Shown here one piece after another: positions 51,719-60,954 of a stretch of 64,000 nt of DNA. Source of the stretch: Thalassomonas viridans (GTDB taxonomy: Bacteria; Pseudomonadota; Gammaproteobacteria; Enterobacterales; Alteromonadaceae). The translations under genes were made by a program, and so were the position numbers. Under the pieces are notes generated by a model that worked only from the letters and a program-made list of their open reading frames with translations, was not told the DNA's origin and ran no database searches. Each line of letters starts with the position of its first letter. Within the stretch, counting starts at the first letter, position 1. The DNA lies in the NCBI RefSeq assembly GCF_000948985.2, contig NZ_CP059733.1, positions 1,674,001 to 1,738,000 on the forward strand. The letters are read 5' to 3'.

Positions 51719-52022
51719 TGTTGTTATTATCCCTAATGAATATGCAGTGATATTTTGCCCTGTCCCTTGTGGACGTCAACGGCAGAGAATTTGTCAGCAA
51801 ACATGCTTCTTGATCCTAAAGCATAAAAGCAGGCGGGTTTTTATGGCAATTTTTAATTGTAAATCTTTGTGAGTGCTGATTTTTAATGTTTTATTTCCAA
51901 AGGAAAGGCAAGATATTTTCCAGTCACTTGCGTTTAACTTAAAGCTAAATGCAAATCAGTCATATGCCTGTTACGGATATTCGGGTAAGGTAGGGGCAGA
52001 TTTTTCTTTAAGGTAATAATAA
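51719..52022. other. Divergent promoter region between peptidase and phosphodiesterase genes
   Basis: AT-rich and free of credible frames or repeats. Expected to carry both promoters; no operator was identified. Confidence 0.45.
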
Positions 52023-53351
52023 ATGTCGTCTATCCTGTTGCGGTTAAAGCTGTTTTTAGCCGTTTCCCTGGTCCTGCTGGCGGGCTGCTCACAGCCAAAG
52101 GCTCCGCAAGCGAATGCGGTTAACCCCGTGGTGCTGATTTCCCTTGATGGTTTTCGTTACGACTATATTGAAAAGTACGATGCGAAAAACCTCAAAGCGC
52201 TGGCCAGGGGCGGGGTACGGGCGACCAGCATGCAGCCGAGTTATCCGACCAAGACCTTTCCCAACCATCTTACCCTGGTGACCGGCATGTATCCGAGCCG
52301 CCATGGCCTGGTACATAATGACTTTTATGACGTTGAGCTTGATGACGTTTATGATATGGGCAAAGTCAGGGAGCAGCCTTTATGGCTGTGGGGCACGCCC
52401 CTGTGGACTTTGGCAGAGCAAAATAGTGTCCGCAGCGCCACTTTTTTCTGGCCGGAGTCCGATGCAAAAATCGGCGGTATTCTGCCCAGTTATTACCGTG
52501 CTTATGATAAGTCAACCCCGTTCCAGGAGCGTATTGACGGCATTATGGCCTGGCTGAAACTTCCCCCGGAGCAGCGGCCAAGTTTTATTACCGGTTATTT
52601 TTCCCTGGTGGACGACATGGGACATGATTTTGGCCCGGACTCGCCGCAGGTGCGCGAGGCGGTAACCGAGCTTGATGCCTATATCGGCCAGCTTAAACAG
52701 CGTATCGGGGAGGAGTTGTCTTTCGGGGTGAATCTGGTGATAGTGTCGGATCACGGTATGATAGCGGTAGATAAGCAAAGTAAAATCGACTGGCAGGCGC
52801 TGGATGATTTCAGCGCCTATAAGGTGGTGAACGGTTCGACCCAGTTGATGTTATATGCAGACAAAGACATCAGCCAGGAAGTGATTGCCGAAGATATCAA
52901 ACGCCTTAACGGGAAAAGTAAGGGGCGCTACCTGGCTTACGGCAAGGAAAGCATACCCGAACGCCTGAATTATGGCGGCAGCCACCGTATTGCCGATATT
53001 TTACTCGATGCCGTGCCTCCCGCCACTTTTTCCGATCGTGACCGGCTAGATAAGGAGATAGGGGGCACCCATGGCTTTAATCCTTACCTGGTAAAAGAGA
53101 TGGCAGCTATTTTTATTGCCAATGGCCCGGACTTTAAACAGGGATTGGAGATCCCCAGCTTTGAAAATATCCATGTGTTTCCTTTGCTGGCCCGTATTCT
53201 GGCGTTGCCCATTCCCGAAAACATTGACGGCGACCTGTCGGTACTGGCGCCTATATTAGTTAATGCAGAAAAAGCAATCAGTACAGAAAAAGCAGTTAAT
53301 GCAGAAAAAGCAGTTGCCCCGGATAAACTGCTCAGCCGTAGCGAACAATAG
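52023..53351 (+). CDS. Ectonucleotide pyrophosphatase/phosphodiesterase (NPP)-like lipoprotein
   Basis: 442 residues. A lipoprotein signal ends LVLLAGCSQP. The alkaline-phosphatase-superfamily catalytic core is intact: first metal Asp in VLISLDGFRYDYI, nucleophile Thr in SYPTKTFPNHLTLVTGMYPS, YFSLVDDMGHDFGPD for the second site, VIVSDHGM (Asp-His), and GGTHGFNP with the last His. NPP enzymes cleave nucleotide diphosphates or phosphodiesters. The last 35 residues hold a short NAEKAxxTEKAV repeat that looks recently expanded. Envelope location is expected from the lipid anchor. Confidence 0.9.
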   Translation: MSSILLRLKLFLAVSLVLLAGCSQPKAPQANAVNPVVLISLDGFRYDYIEKYDAKNLKALARGGVRATSMQPSYPTKTFPNHLTLVTGMYPSRHGLVHNDFYDVELDDVYDMGKVREQPLWLWGTPLWTLAEQNSVRSATFFWPESDAKIGGILPSYYRAYDKSTPFQERIDGIMAWLKLPPEQRPSFITGYFSLVDDMGHDFGPDSPQVREAVTELDAYIGQLKQRIGEELSFGVNLVIVSDHGMIAVDKQSKIDWQALDDFSAYKVVNGSTQLMLYADKDISQEVIAEDIKRLNGKSKGRYLAYGKESIPERLNYGGSHRIADILLDAVPPATFSDRDRLDKEIGGTHGFNPYLVKEMAAIFIANGPDFKQGLEIPSFENIHVFPLLARILALPIPENIDGDLSVLAPILVNAEKAISTEKAVNAEKAVAPDKLLSRSEQ

Positions 53352-53365
53352 TCACCGTTCTTGCT

Positions 53366-53406
53366 AAAGCCCGCCTGCTTGCGGCATTACCGGCAGGCGG
53401 CTTTAT
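53366..53406. terminator. Bidirectional rho-independent terminator between convergent genes
   Basis: AAAGCC-CGCCTGC and GCAGGCG-GCTTT form a long stem, with A- and T-rich flanks on the two sides, so it can end both the phosphodiesterase transcript and the Old Yellow Enzyme transcript. Confidence 0.82.
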
Positions 53407-53408
53407 CC

Positions 53409-54518
53409 TTAAATCCGGGTTTGAAAATAGCTTTTCGCGCTTTCGAGATTGGCCAGGGGTTTAAACATATCATAATCAAAAGCATGCAATGTCTTGCCAT
53501 GTCTGACTGCCTCGGCCCAGCGCGGGTTTGCCAGGGCGGCGCGTCCTATGGCGATAAAATCCGCTTCCTGGTTTTCCAGCACATCCAGCGCCTGTTCACC
53601 GTTGACTATGCCGCCGTTGGCGATCACAGGCAACCCCGAATAATGCTTGGCCAGGGCGGCCAGAGACGGGCTGTTGGCAAAAGCCGGCGCCGAGGCCTGC
53701 GGCTCTGTGGTGTGGATATAGTCGACCTTGCAGTTCTTGGCCATAGTGAAGGTTTGCCATGCCGCTTCTATGGCTTCCGGCCAGAGGTGCTCGCTGTCGT
53801 TGACTTTTTTCTGGGAAAAACGCACGCCGACGATAAAGTCATCGCCGACCGCCGCCCTTACCGCCAGCAGAATTTCCCGGTAGAGGCGCAAGCGGTTTTC
53901 CAGGGGGCCGCCGTATAAATCACTGCGCTGGTTGGTATAGGGGGTGAGGAACTGATCCAGCAGGTAACCGTTGGCGCCGTGTATTTCAACGCCGTGGAAA
54001 CCGCTTGCTTTGGCATTGACGGCGGCGGCAACAAAACCCTCGACTGCCTCCTGAATATCCTGTGTTGTCATCTGTTCGGGGAGCGCATACTGCCCCTGGC
54101 CGTAATAAAAGGTCATTTGCTTGCCTAAGGGCCTCACGGGAGAAGGGGCCAGGGTATGATCCCTGTATTTATTGTGTTGCGACAGGGCACCGCCGTGCAT
54201 CAGCTGGGCAATAAGCAAGGTGTTGCTGTCGTTGACCGAGGCGATTAGCGGCTGCCAGCTTTTGGCCTGCTCGATATCCGACAGGCCCGGCTGATAGCGG
54301 TATGTCTGGCTAAAGCGTTTATCCGTATACAGGCCTTCGGTAATGATAAGGCCGAAACCTGCTTCGGCAAATTCCCGGTAATATTGCGCCATAGCCTGGG
54401 TCATAAAACCGGCATTATCGGCACTGACCCGGATCATAGGGGCGATGGCCAGACGGTTTTTAACGGTAAAAGCGCCGATTTTTGCAGGGCTAAACAAAGG
54501 GGAATGTTCAAGTGTCAT
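53409..54518 (-). CDS. Old Yellow Enzyme family NADH:flavin oxidoreductase
   Basis: 369 residues, one FMN-binding TIM barrel. It has KNRLAIAPMIRVSADNAGFM at the start, QLMHGGALS for FMN contact, GVEIHGANGYLLDQFL with the substrate-binding His-Asn pair, NQRSDLYGGPLENRLRL, GVRFSQKK and VIANGGI before the phosphate-binding IGRAALANP. These enzymes reduce activated C=C bonds. Divergent from a LysR regulator 107 bases away, the classic arrangement for an inducible reductase. Confidence 0.92.
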   Translation of the reverse strand: MTLEHSPLFSPAKIGAFTVKNRLAIAPMIRVSADNAGFMTQAMAQYYREFAEAGFGLIITEGLYTDKRFSQTYRYQPGLSDIEQAKSWQPLIASVNDSNTLLIAQLMHGGALSQHNKYRDHTLAPSPVRPLGKQMTFYYGQGQYALPEQMTTQDIQEAVEGFVAAAVNAKASGFHGVEIHGANGYLLDQFLTPYTNQRSDLYGGPLENRLRLYREILLAVRAAVGDDFIVGVRFSQKKVNDSEHLWPEAIEAAWQTFTMAKNCKVDYIHTTEPQASAPAFANSPSLAALAKHYSGLPVIANGGIVNGEQALDVLENQEADFIAIGRAALANPRWAEAVRHGKTLHAFDYDMFKPLANLESAKSYFQTRI

Positions 54519-54625
54519 GATATGTACCTGGGTTGATGAAACTGGGGTAATTTTGGCACCTGGCGAAAAGCTTGAGAATATCGCTGTAAATTGAAAGATT
54601 AATAACTTTTTGTTGAAAATGTGAC

Positions 54626-55525
54626 ATGGCCAAGATAAATCAGTTAGAAAGTCTGAAGGTGATGAAAGCCGTGGTGGAAGCCGGCAGTTTCACCGGGGCA
54701 GCTAAGCGGCTGGAGATCTCCGCCGCCCGGGTGTCTAAGGCGATAGAGCAGCTGGAGATCACCTTAGGCGCGGTTTTGTTTAAGCGCAGTACCCGGCATA
54801 TGCAGGTTACCGATAGCGGCGAGCACTGCTACCAAAGCGCCTTGCAGCTTCTGGGGCAATGGCAGAGCCTGCAGCAGGAGCTGACGGAAAAACAGCAAAA
54901 GCCGGCAGGCAAGATCCGCCTCGGCATTCCTATGACCTGGGGAGTGGAAGTTTTTGCCTCGTTATTGACCGAGTTTATGCAGCTATACCCAGGGATCGAG
55001 TTTGATACCCAACTCAATGATCAGCATGTGAACCTGCTGGCGGAGGATTATGATCTGGTGCTGCGCCTGACCGGGCAACTGGCGGACTCAAGCCTGCTGT
55101 GCCAGAAAATTACCGCTTACCGTTATCTGGTATGCGCCACGCCCGAGTATTTTGAGCAATACGGTATGCCCGGGTCGCCGGAGGATTTGCCGGCGCATGC
55201 CTGCCTTATGTATCACCTGCCGGGGACGGCGAAAAAGTGGCAGTTCTTTCGGGAAAATAAAGCGTTTGATATCTATTTAGAGCCTAAACTGGTGGCCAAT
55301 AACAGCCTGTTGCTCAAATCTGCGCTGCTAAGCCATCAGGGAGTGGCCCATATCCCGGAATTTCTTGTGGCGGATGAACTTGCCGCGGGCAAGTTAACCC
55401 GGGTGTTATCCGGGTTTTCCACCCAGCCGTTAAATCTTTATGCCCTGCGGGCCAAAGAGCACAGGTTATCTTACCGGATGCAGGTTTTTATTGCCTTTTT
55501 GCGTGAGCGTCTCGGGCAAGGTTAA
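54626..55525 (+). CDS. LysR-type transcriptional regulator
   Basis: 299 residues. The N-terminal winged helix-turn-helix is LKVMKAVVEAGSFTGAAKRL followed by EISAARVSKAIEQLEI and the wing LGAVLFKRSTRHMQVT. The rest is the LysR substrate-binding fold with RLGIPMTWGVEVFAS. It belongs to the CrgA/DsdC-like branch that often controls an adjacent oxidoreductase. The 107-base gap to the divergent Old Yellow Enzyme gene should hold its operator, although no T-N11-A site was confirmed by eye. Confidence 0.92.
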   Translation: MAKINQLESLKVMKAVVEAGSFTGAAKRLEISAARVSKAIEQLEITLGAVLFKRSTRHMQVTDSGEHCYQSALQLLGQWQSLQQELTEKQQKPAGKIRLGIPMTWGVEVFASLLTEFMQLYPGIEFDTQLNDQHVNLLAEDYDLVLRLTGQLADSSLLCQKITAYRYLVCATPEYFEQYGMPGSPEDLPAHACLMYHLPGTAKKWQFFRENKAFDIYLEPKLVANNSLLLKSALLSHQGVAHIPEFLVADELAAGKLTRVLSGFSTQPLNLYALRAKEHRLSYRMQVFIAFLRERLGQG

Positions 55526-55680
55526 TGGCTACTGTGGCTAACTAAAGTTGCTAAATGCTTGGACAGGTCAATATGCTTATTGCTCTCCTGCATATTGGTT
55601 TTTGTGCCGTTCAGGGAGGCCGGGTATCTTTTTCAGGGGGCAATCGACGGGTTTTTCCCGTCTTAAGGGAATATGAGCTT

Positions 55681-56346
55681 TTATCGGACAAAGCGCTTAT
55701 CCGTTACCTGTAACATCAGCACAAGCAGGCCCAGTAAGAATAGCAGTGGGGCTGTGGCTGACTGCATGAGCCAGGCCATGGCTGAGCTGAGCAGGCACCA
55801 GAGCAGGGGCAAAATCAGGTAATAGCTGCGGCGGTTTGCCATCAGCAGCAGTCCCAGCGTTGCCAGGCAAGCGGCATCGGCGGAGCTGCCGTAATAGTCG
55901 GCTTTTTCCCAGCCCGAATGCAGGTAGCCGGTGAACGCCGGGTAAAGCACTAAAGCGAACAGGTATATCAGCAGTCCGGTATAACCGGCCGGGGTTTTGG
56001 GGGGCTGGTAGCTAATGTTATTTTTTAGGGCGCCAAAAATAACCAGCAGGAGCGCCTGTAAGATAAAGAGCAGGGCAAAGGCTGGTGCAGCCCAGTTGAT
56101 GCCGGTAAAGTGATAATAGTGGAAAACTATGCCTGCCCATAACCAGTTAAATGCCAGGCTAAGGCTGATCAGGCGGTTACCATATGCCAGGGGCCGTTTT
56201 ATCAGTATCAGGTTAATGATCCCCAGCAATAAGGCAACTAGTTGAAAAGGCCAGATAGTGTGGTTGTAGTGGTTGAGCAGGCGCAGATAGCTTTGCGGCG
56301 TAAAGAGTAAAAAGTCGGATAAGAACAAAAACAGGGCGTCAAACAT
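55681..56346 (-). CDS. Polytopic membrane protein coupled to the aldo/keto reductase
   Basis: 221 residues with six to seven transmembrane helices separated by very short loops. The sequence resembles small DUF-type membrane proteins (LLNHYNHTIWPFQLVALLLG and YTGLLIYLFALVLYPAFTGY) seen in Alteromonadales, often annotated DUF6064. Its ATG shares a base with the stop codon of the upstream aldo/keto reductase gene (TGATG), so the two are coupled. Function unknown. Confidence 0.65.
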   Translation of the reverse strand: MFDALFLFLSDFLLFTPQSYLRLLNHYNHTIWPFQLVALLLGIINLILIKRPLAYGNRLISLSLAFNWLWAGIVFHYYHFTGINWAAPAFALLFILQALLLVIFGALKNNISYQPPKTPAGYTGLLIYLFALVLYPAFTGYLHSGWEKADYYGSSADAACLATLGLLLMANRRSYYLILPLLWCLLSSAMAWLMQSATAPLLFLLGLLVLMLQVTDKRFVR

Positions 56347-57311
56347 CAGATGTCCCGGATGTCGCTGAGCATTTCTGCCCTGAATTGACTGTCCGGCATT
56401 GCGCCCGTCAGGGCTGCCATATTTTCCTGCATATGGGCCAGTTGGCTGGTGGCGGGGATAGCGCAGCTGATATCCGGATGGGAGATGATAAACTTCAGGA
56501 AATATTGCGCCCAGTTATGGCAGCCTATAGCTTTGGCGGATGCCGGTAAAGCTTTGCCCTCAACCCGGTGGAATAAGGCTTTACGCTGGAAAGGGCGGTT
56601 GGCGATCACCGCTATGCCTTTTTCCCGCGCCAGCGGCAACAGCCGGGATTCCGCTTCCCGGTCGATGATGTTGTAGGTGAGCTGGATAAAGTCCAGCTCC
56701 CGGGCCTGCATGATTTTTTCCATCTCCCGGTGGCGGCGGCCGTGGGAGGTGGTGATGCCGATATATTTTATTTGTCCTTCGGCTTTCAACTTCTCCAGGG
56801 TTTCCAGGTGTTTTTCCCAGGACAGCAGGTTATGGACCTGCATCAGCTTGATCTTTTCTACGCCCCACAGCCGCTGTGAGTCTTTCACTTGCCTGATGCC
56901 GCTGCCCTGAAAAGGCGTCCAGATTTTCGTTGCCGAGAAATGCCGTGCTTGCCGCTGCAGCCGGGCCAGGCAATGGCCGATAACTTCCTCGGATGAACCG
57001 TACATGGGGGAGGAGTCGATCAGGGCGCCGCCGCCTTGAAAAAATGCCGCCAATATCCGGACGCAGTTTTGCCTGGCTACCGGATCCTGGCCGACATTAA
57101 AGGTTATCCAGCTGCCCATGCCTATGGCGGGAAGCTTTTCTTTGCTGGAGGGAATGATTTTAGTCAACAGCCCGGGCTTTTCTGCCGGGGACGGCTTGCC
57201 AGAGAGCAGGGAAAAGGCGGGAAAGCAAAAACTTGCCGCCAGGGAAGCGGCTGAATATTTAATAAAGTTTCGTCGTGCCCGTTTATCGTGATAGCCCATA
57301 GCCAGCCTCAT
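56346..57311 (-). CDS. Tat-exported aldo/keto reductase
   Basis: 321 residues. A twin-arginine signal, RRNFIKYSAASLAASF near residue 13, precedes the barrel. AKR elements: GMGSWITFNV; catalytic Asp-Tyr in ALIDSSPMYGSSEEVIGHCL; Lys in FSATKIW; His in MQVHNLL; and cofactor-binding IANRPFQRKALF. It is shorter than average for the family after removal of the leader but complete. Export of a NAD(P)H enzyme is unusual and suggests use in the periplasm with another electron source or a tightly held cofactor. The next gene, a membrane protein, is coupled. Confidence 0.85.
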   Translation of the reverse strand: MRLAMGYHDKRARRNFIKYSAASLAASFCFPAFSLLSGKPSPAEKPGLLTKIIPSSKEKLPAIGMGSWITFNVGQDPVARQNCVRILAAFFQGGGALIDSSPMYGSSEEVIGHCLARLQRQARHFSATKIWTPFQGSGIRQVKDSQRLWGVEKIKLMQVHNLLSWEKHLETLEKLKAEGQIKYIGITTSHGRRHREMEKIMQARELDFIQLTYNIIDREAESRLLPLAREKGIAVIANRPFQRKALFHRVEGKALPASAKAIGCHNWAQYFLKFIISHPDISCAIPATSQLAHMQENMAALTGAMPDSQFRAEMLSDIRDI

Positions 57312-57593
57312 ATATGCACTTGCTTATGGTTAATTTTATTACAGATGCCTGCCTGTTCGCCCGGTTTGCGCCAAAATGACGGCAAAAGGGGATAAACAGC
57401 AGTGCCCGCAAAATATAACAAGGGTAATGCGGTGATTGAGAGATTTCAGGAGAAAGCACCGCCTGCCTGCCATATTTGCCCAAGTTTCCCTAAGCTTATC
57501 CGCTTACATTGGTTTGCGTTTATTGCCCGATGAGGCCCGATAAGCGTGCGGATTAATCACAACAGCCCTGAAACCGATATTAAGGATATTTTC

Positions 57594-58181
57594 ATGCCAG
57601 TACCCGAAACCCCGGATTTTAACAACAGCCATGCGATCCCCGTGTGGAGCCGTATCAATGACCAGATAATGCAGGAAATAAAAACAGACAGCCAGTGGAT
57701 GAATAAGGCCTTCAGGGAAAACAAAAAAACGCTCAGGGAGGCGGGCCTGAAAAAAGCGGCGCGCTCGGGCAGTGCTTTTGCCCTTTGCCATATTCCTGTG
57801 ATCGGCCCGGTGCTGAGTAAAGTGATAGGTTTTATTCCGGCAGAAGCGAAAAATGACGGCAAAGAGCTACAGATGGCTTCTTATTATGTTGACCGTATCG
57901 ATGCCCATTTAAAAGACTATTGGGCGAGCATGTCTCCTGACGGCAATAAGGGATACAAGGATCAAAAGAAGCTGGCGGAATTTAAAAATATCCTGATCAA
58001 TATCGTGCGGGCCTCCGTGGAACTTGAAGTGGCGCAAAGGACCATAGACGAGGTTAAGTCTTCGGTAGACAGCGGTTACCAGCAGCTGTTCGCGATTTTA
58101 GAGCAGGATGCCAGCCCGGAGATCTGTAAGTTGTTGCCTGCGGTAGAAATAGAAATGACGCAGTTTAAGCCAACCCCCTGA
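57594..58181 (+). CDS. Cytosolic helical protein, unknown
   Basis: 195 residues from the ATG at 57594, with AAGGAT nine bases upstream; the frame begins 48 bases earlier at a GTG without a ribosome site. The sequence is charged and helical with one hydrophobic patch (FALCHIPVIGPVLSKVIGFI) near residue 60 that could associate with membrane. Heptad-like spacing follows in the last 80 residues. No family was recognised. Confidence 0.55.
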   Translation: MPVPETPDFNNSHAIPVWSRINDQIMQEIKTDSQWMNKAFRENKKTLREAGLKKAARSGSAFALCHIPVIGPVLSKVIGFIPAEAKNDGKELQMASYYVDRIDAHLKDYWASMSPDGNKGYKDQKKLAEFKNILINIVRASVELEVAQRTIDEVKSSVDSGYQQLFAILEQDASPEICKLLPAVEIEMTQFKPTP

Positions 58182-58303
58182 TTTCAGGGCGTGGCTTTGG
58201 CTGGTGGCTTCCGGTTTCTGTGCAGGTTTCCCGGTGGCGGGGACTGGCATTGAGCATCCCCGGGGACCATACTTAATCCAGGTTTGGCTTGGCAGGAACC
58301 CGT

Positions 58304-58915
58304 ATGTTTATCCGCGCCGCAAAAATATATTTTGTCCTTGTACTGGCATGGCTGTCGCTTATGGCCAACAGCCAGGATTTACCTCCTGAAGCCGCTATTG
58401 CCGTCGGTATTGAAAAACAGGTCGCCCTGGAACAGGAGACCACTTTTAACGGGGTTTTTATTTCGGCGCGCAAGAGCCTGTTAACTTCTCTGGTGCTGTT
58501 TGGCCAATGGCGTTTCTTGGAAGACAGCATCGCCGGAAATGACTTTGAACTGCAGCAGCAAGAGTTGCAACTGGGGTACAGGTTATCCGGCTACGGCGAT
58601 ATTATCTGGCTGTTTTCTGCCGGGGGGCAGCGGGAGCAGGTTAAACACAGCGCCGCCGGGTTTGACAGCAAAACCACGGAGACCGGCTTGCTTGCGGCAA
58701 TAGAAGCCAATTATCAGATTAACTTTGAGCAGGGAGTTTTACTGGCTTTAGAATACCGGGAAAAGCAGGCGCACGAACGCTACAATTTCAGGGCCGGTTA
58801 CCATTACCGGCCATTGCCCAACTGGCAGTTTGGTTTCAACCTGACCTTAGGTTATAACGATAAGTTTAATCACGATCTTAACGAATACCGACTAATTGCC
58901 CGTTACCTGTTCTAA
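58304..58915 (+). CDS. Small outer-membrane beta-barrel protein, unknown
   Basis: About 203 residues from the ATG at 58304, which has AGGA seven bases upstream. A signal peptide (YFVLVLAWLSLMANSQ) leads into alternating amphipathic strands (LLTSLVLFGQWRFL, ELQLGYRLSGYGDIIWLFSA, GVLLALEYREKQ, YNFRAGYHYRPL, FGFNLTLGYND). It ends in an aromatic residue (RLIARYLF), the outer-membrane insertion signal. Probably an eight- or ten-strand barrel. Its 3' end overlaps the convergent metallophosphoesterase by 24 bases. Confidence 0.68.
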   Translation: MFIRAAKIYFVLVLAWLSLMANSQDLPPEAAIAVGIEKQVALEQETTFNGVFISARKSLLTSLVLFGQWRFLEDSIAGNDFELQQQELQLGYRLSGYGDIIWLFSAGGQREQVKHSAAGFDSKTTETGLLAAIEANYQINFEQGVLLALEYREKQAHERYNFRAGYHYRPLPNWQFGFNLTLGYNDKFNHDLNEYRLIARYLF

Positions 58916-59860
58916 CGGCAGGGAGAACATATACAAAGGGCCGCCAAGGGGCACAGGGATCACATAAATATTCTCCCGGGTAATAAACAGGGCAAAGCCG
59001 CCATGGCTTTTATCGGCATATAAGCTGTCGCCGCAGGATACCTCGCTTAATGACGCCCCGCCACCGCCGCTGACGATAAAATTAACGTCTTCTTTTTTGG
59101 GCAATAGCTGCAGGTTATGTTCATGGCCGGCTAAATACAAAGGCACCCGGTACTGTTTAAGCAGCTGGTAAAAACTGCCCTGGAGTTCTTCGGTGTCGCC
59201 ATGGGCGCCGTTGGAAAATATCGGATGATGGCCGATAACCAGGTTGAGCTGGTTTTCCCGGGCGCTCAGCTGGTTTTGCAGCCAGGCCAGTTGCCCGGCC
59301 TGGACCAGGCCGAAAGTAAAAGGCGTGGTATCCGTGGCCAGCAGATTGACTTGCCAGCCGATATCCGGCTTGGCAAGGGTTTTCTGGTAGTAAAGTGCAG
59401 GCAGATGCAGGGTTTCGTCCCTGTCGATAAAAGTGAATAAGGCGCTGATACTGCCGTCATGCTCATGGTTACCGGCAACGAAGTACCAGGGCAGGGGAGA
59501 TAGTCCCTGGTAGAAGGCGGTGAATTTGTTATAAGCCTCGTCATTGTCTGCATTGCCGAGGCCATCGGGATAGAAGATATCTCCGGTATGGATAATGCCG
59601 TCTAGGGGATAGTTCAGGTGGTAACTTTCTAAAGTATTGGCAGCGTTTTGCTGGTTTTGGTTTCCCGTGCCCGAATCGCCGATAACAAAAAGGTGAAAGC
59701 CGTCCTGCTGGAAAATATCCGGGTCGAAACTCAGTTCATTGCGCAGGCATATTCCCTGCTCTGGCGAAATATCTGTACCGTCGTCATTACAGCCGTGCAG
59801 GTAGATGAGGAGACAAAGGGGAAGCAGGAGCAGAAGTTTTTTTAGCATCAGCTTATTCAT
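58892..59860 (-). CDS. Metallophosphoesterase lipoprotein (purple-acid-phosphatase-like)
   Basis: 322 residues. A lipoprotein signal ends at LLIYLHGCNDD. The five metal-binding blocks are in order: VIGDSGTGN, HTGDIFYPDG, VAGNHEHDG, VIGHHPIFSNGAHG, and LAGHEHNLQLL. This set matches calcineurin-like and purple acid phosphatase-type enzymes that hydrolyse phosphomonoesters or diesters outside the inner membrane. Physiological substrate unknown. It may help release phosphate together with the NPP-like lipoprotein elsewhere in the window. Confidence 0.88.
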   Translation of the reverse strand: MNKLMLKKLLLLLPLCLLIYLHGCNDDGTDISPEQGICLRNELSFDPDIFQQDGFHLFVIGDSGTGNQNQQNAANTLESYHLNYPLDGIIHTGDIFYPDGLGNADNDEAYNKFTAFYQGLSPLPWYFVAGNHEHDGSISALFTFIDRDETLHLPALYYQKTLAKPDIGWQVNLLATDTTPFTFGLVQAGQLAWLQNQLSARENQLNLVIGHHPIFSNGAHGDTEELQGSFYQLLKQYRVPLYLAGHEHNLQLLPKKEDVNFIVSGGGGASLSEVSCGDSLYADKSHGGFALFITRENIYVIPVPLGGPLYMFSLPLEQVTGN

Positions 59861-59933
59861 TGAGCCTATTTATCTGGCTTATTCCTTTTATTAAAGAAAA
59901 AATGACTGCCCGATCATTTTAGTTGTTTTTACC

Positions 59934-60788
59934 TTATTCTTCTTGTAACTCCCGCAGATCTGCAATCAGATTATCTAGTTTACGGTTAAGGCGCTTTTGT
60001 TGCCGGGGGGTTAAGGTGGCGTGCAGGTTGGACATCAGCTGGGCCCGGATTTCGTGGTTGGCCGCCAACAGCTGCTTAAGCTCCGGGCTCCTCAAACGTT
60101 CGGGTTCAGTTAATAACTGCAAAAAGTGCTTTTTGAAATCAGGCGACTGGCGGTCTAGCAGCAGCGCTTTGGCCCTGGCCTGCCAAGTGCGGCGGTACTG
60201 GAGAAAAAGCCGGAAACTCGATTGGTATTGCGGGCTGTACCAGGCGACGATTTGTTTTTGCTCCCCGGTAAGCTTTCCGGTCCAGGGCTTGATTTTCTCT
60301 ATGATTTCTTCCGTCCTGCGCTTTAGCAGGCCCTGCTGATCCAATCCGTTTCTTTCTTGCTGCCACTCTTGCAGTTTTTCCTGTATTTCCTGCTCTAAGG
60401 AGGCAAAAAACTCATGGATTTGTTTGTTGTCCAGCTCCATGGCCAGCTCCAGCAGGTCCGGGCTTAAGGTGTCCCGGAAACGGAACCAGTGCTGCCTGGC
60501 CTGTTGCGTATGATGCAGCCATTGCCCAGGTGTGGTCACCGGTTCGTTGATTTCGTTTTTGATTTGCTCCAGCTGGACTTGATAACGCGCTAGTTCTGAT
60601 TTTTTATGCCAGTTGAGCCAGAGCTGCATCTTGGTATCAAACTGTTTTTTCTGGCTTTTGTTTAACTCGATATAATCGTCCAGGTACCAGTGGATCAGCC
60701 AGTCGAGGTTGTTATAGATAAATTGTGTCGAACAGCCGCCAAGCACCAGGGGGATGAGCAATAAAAAGGCATAAAGTCGCTTTTTCAT
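59934..60788 (-). CDS. DUF6279 family lipoprotein
   Basis: 284 residues with a lipobox LVLGGCST and the family start FIYNNLDWLIHWYLDDYIEL, followed by the helical core (NKSQKKQFDTKMQLWLNWHK). The rest is long, charged alpha helices ending in an Arg/Lys-rich tail. DUF6279 proteins occur throughout Alteromonadales and Vibrionales and no role is established; the helical rod could span periplasm from the outer membrane. Confidence 0.88.
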   Translation of the reverse strand: MKKRLYAFLLLIPLVLGGCSTQFIYNNLDWLIHWYLDDYIELNKSQKKQFDTKMQLWLNWHKKSELARYQVQLEQIKNEINEPVTTPGQWLHHTQQARQHWFRFRDTLSPDLLELAMELDNKQIHEFFASLEQEIQEKLQEWQQERNGLDQQGLLKRRTEEIIEKIKPWTGKLTGEQKQIVAWYSPQYQSSFRLFLQYRRTWQARAKALLLDRQSPDFKKHFLQLLTEPERLRSPELKQLLAANHEIRAQLMSNLHATLTPRQQKRLNRKLDNLIADLRELQEE

Positions 60789-60890
60789 TTACTGTGCTTT
60801 TTCCTAATCAGCCGCTGTTATCTTTACTTTAGCTAAGGGAGAGGGGCCGGGACAGGAAATTTCGTTTACAAAATATGTCGGGAAGTGGCG

Positions 60891-60923
60891 TGGCAGTAAA
60901 GGCAAGGCTTGCCTTTACTGCCA
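60891..60923. repeat. Long perfect inverted repeat
   Basis: TGGCAGTAAAGGCAAG and its exact complement are separated by a single base, giving a 16-pair palindrome. There is no T-run on either side, so it is not a typical terminator, although it lies downstream of the Spo0M gene on the minus strand. Confidence 0.85.
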
Positions 60924-60954
60924 AAGCGGGTCTTATCCGCCGGGGACGCCGGGA

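Noticed and set aside
53361..53918. 185-codon plus-strand frame opposite the Old Yellow Enzyme gene
   Set aside because: It is antisense to a well-supported enzyme gene and starts inside a terminator hairpin.
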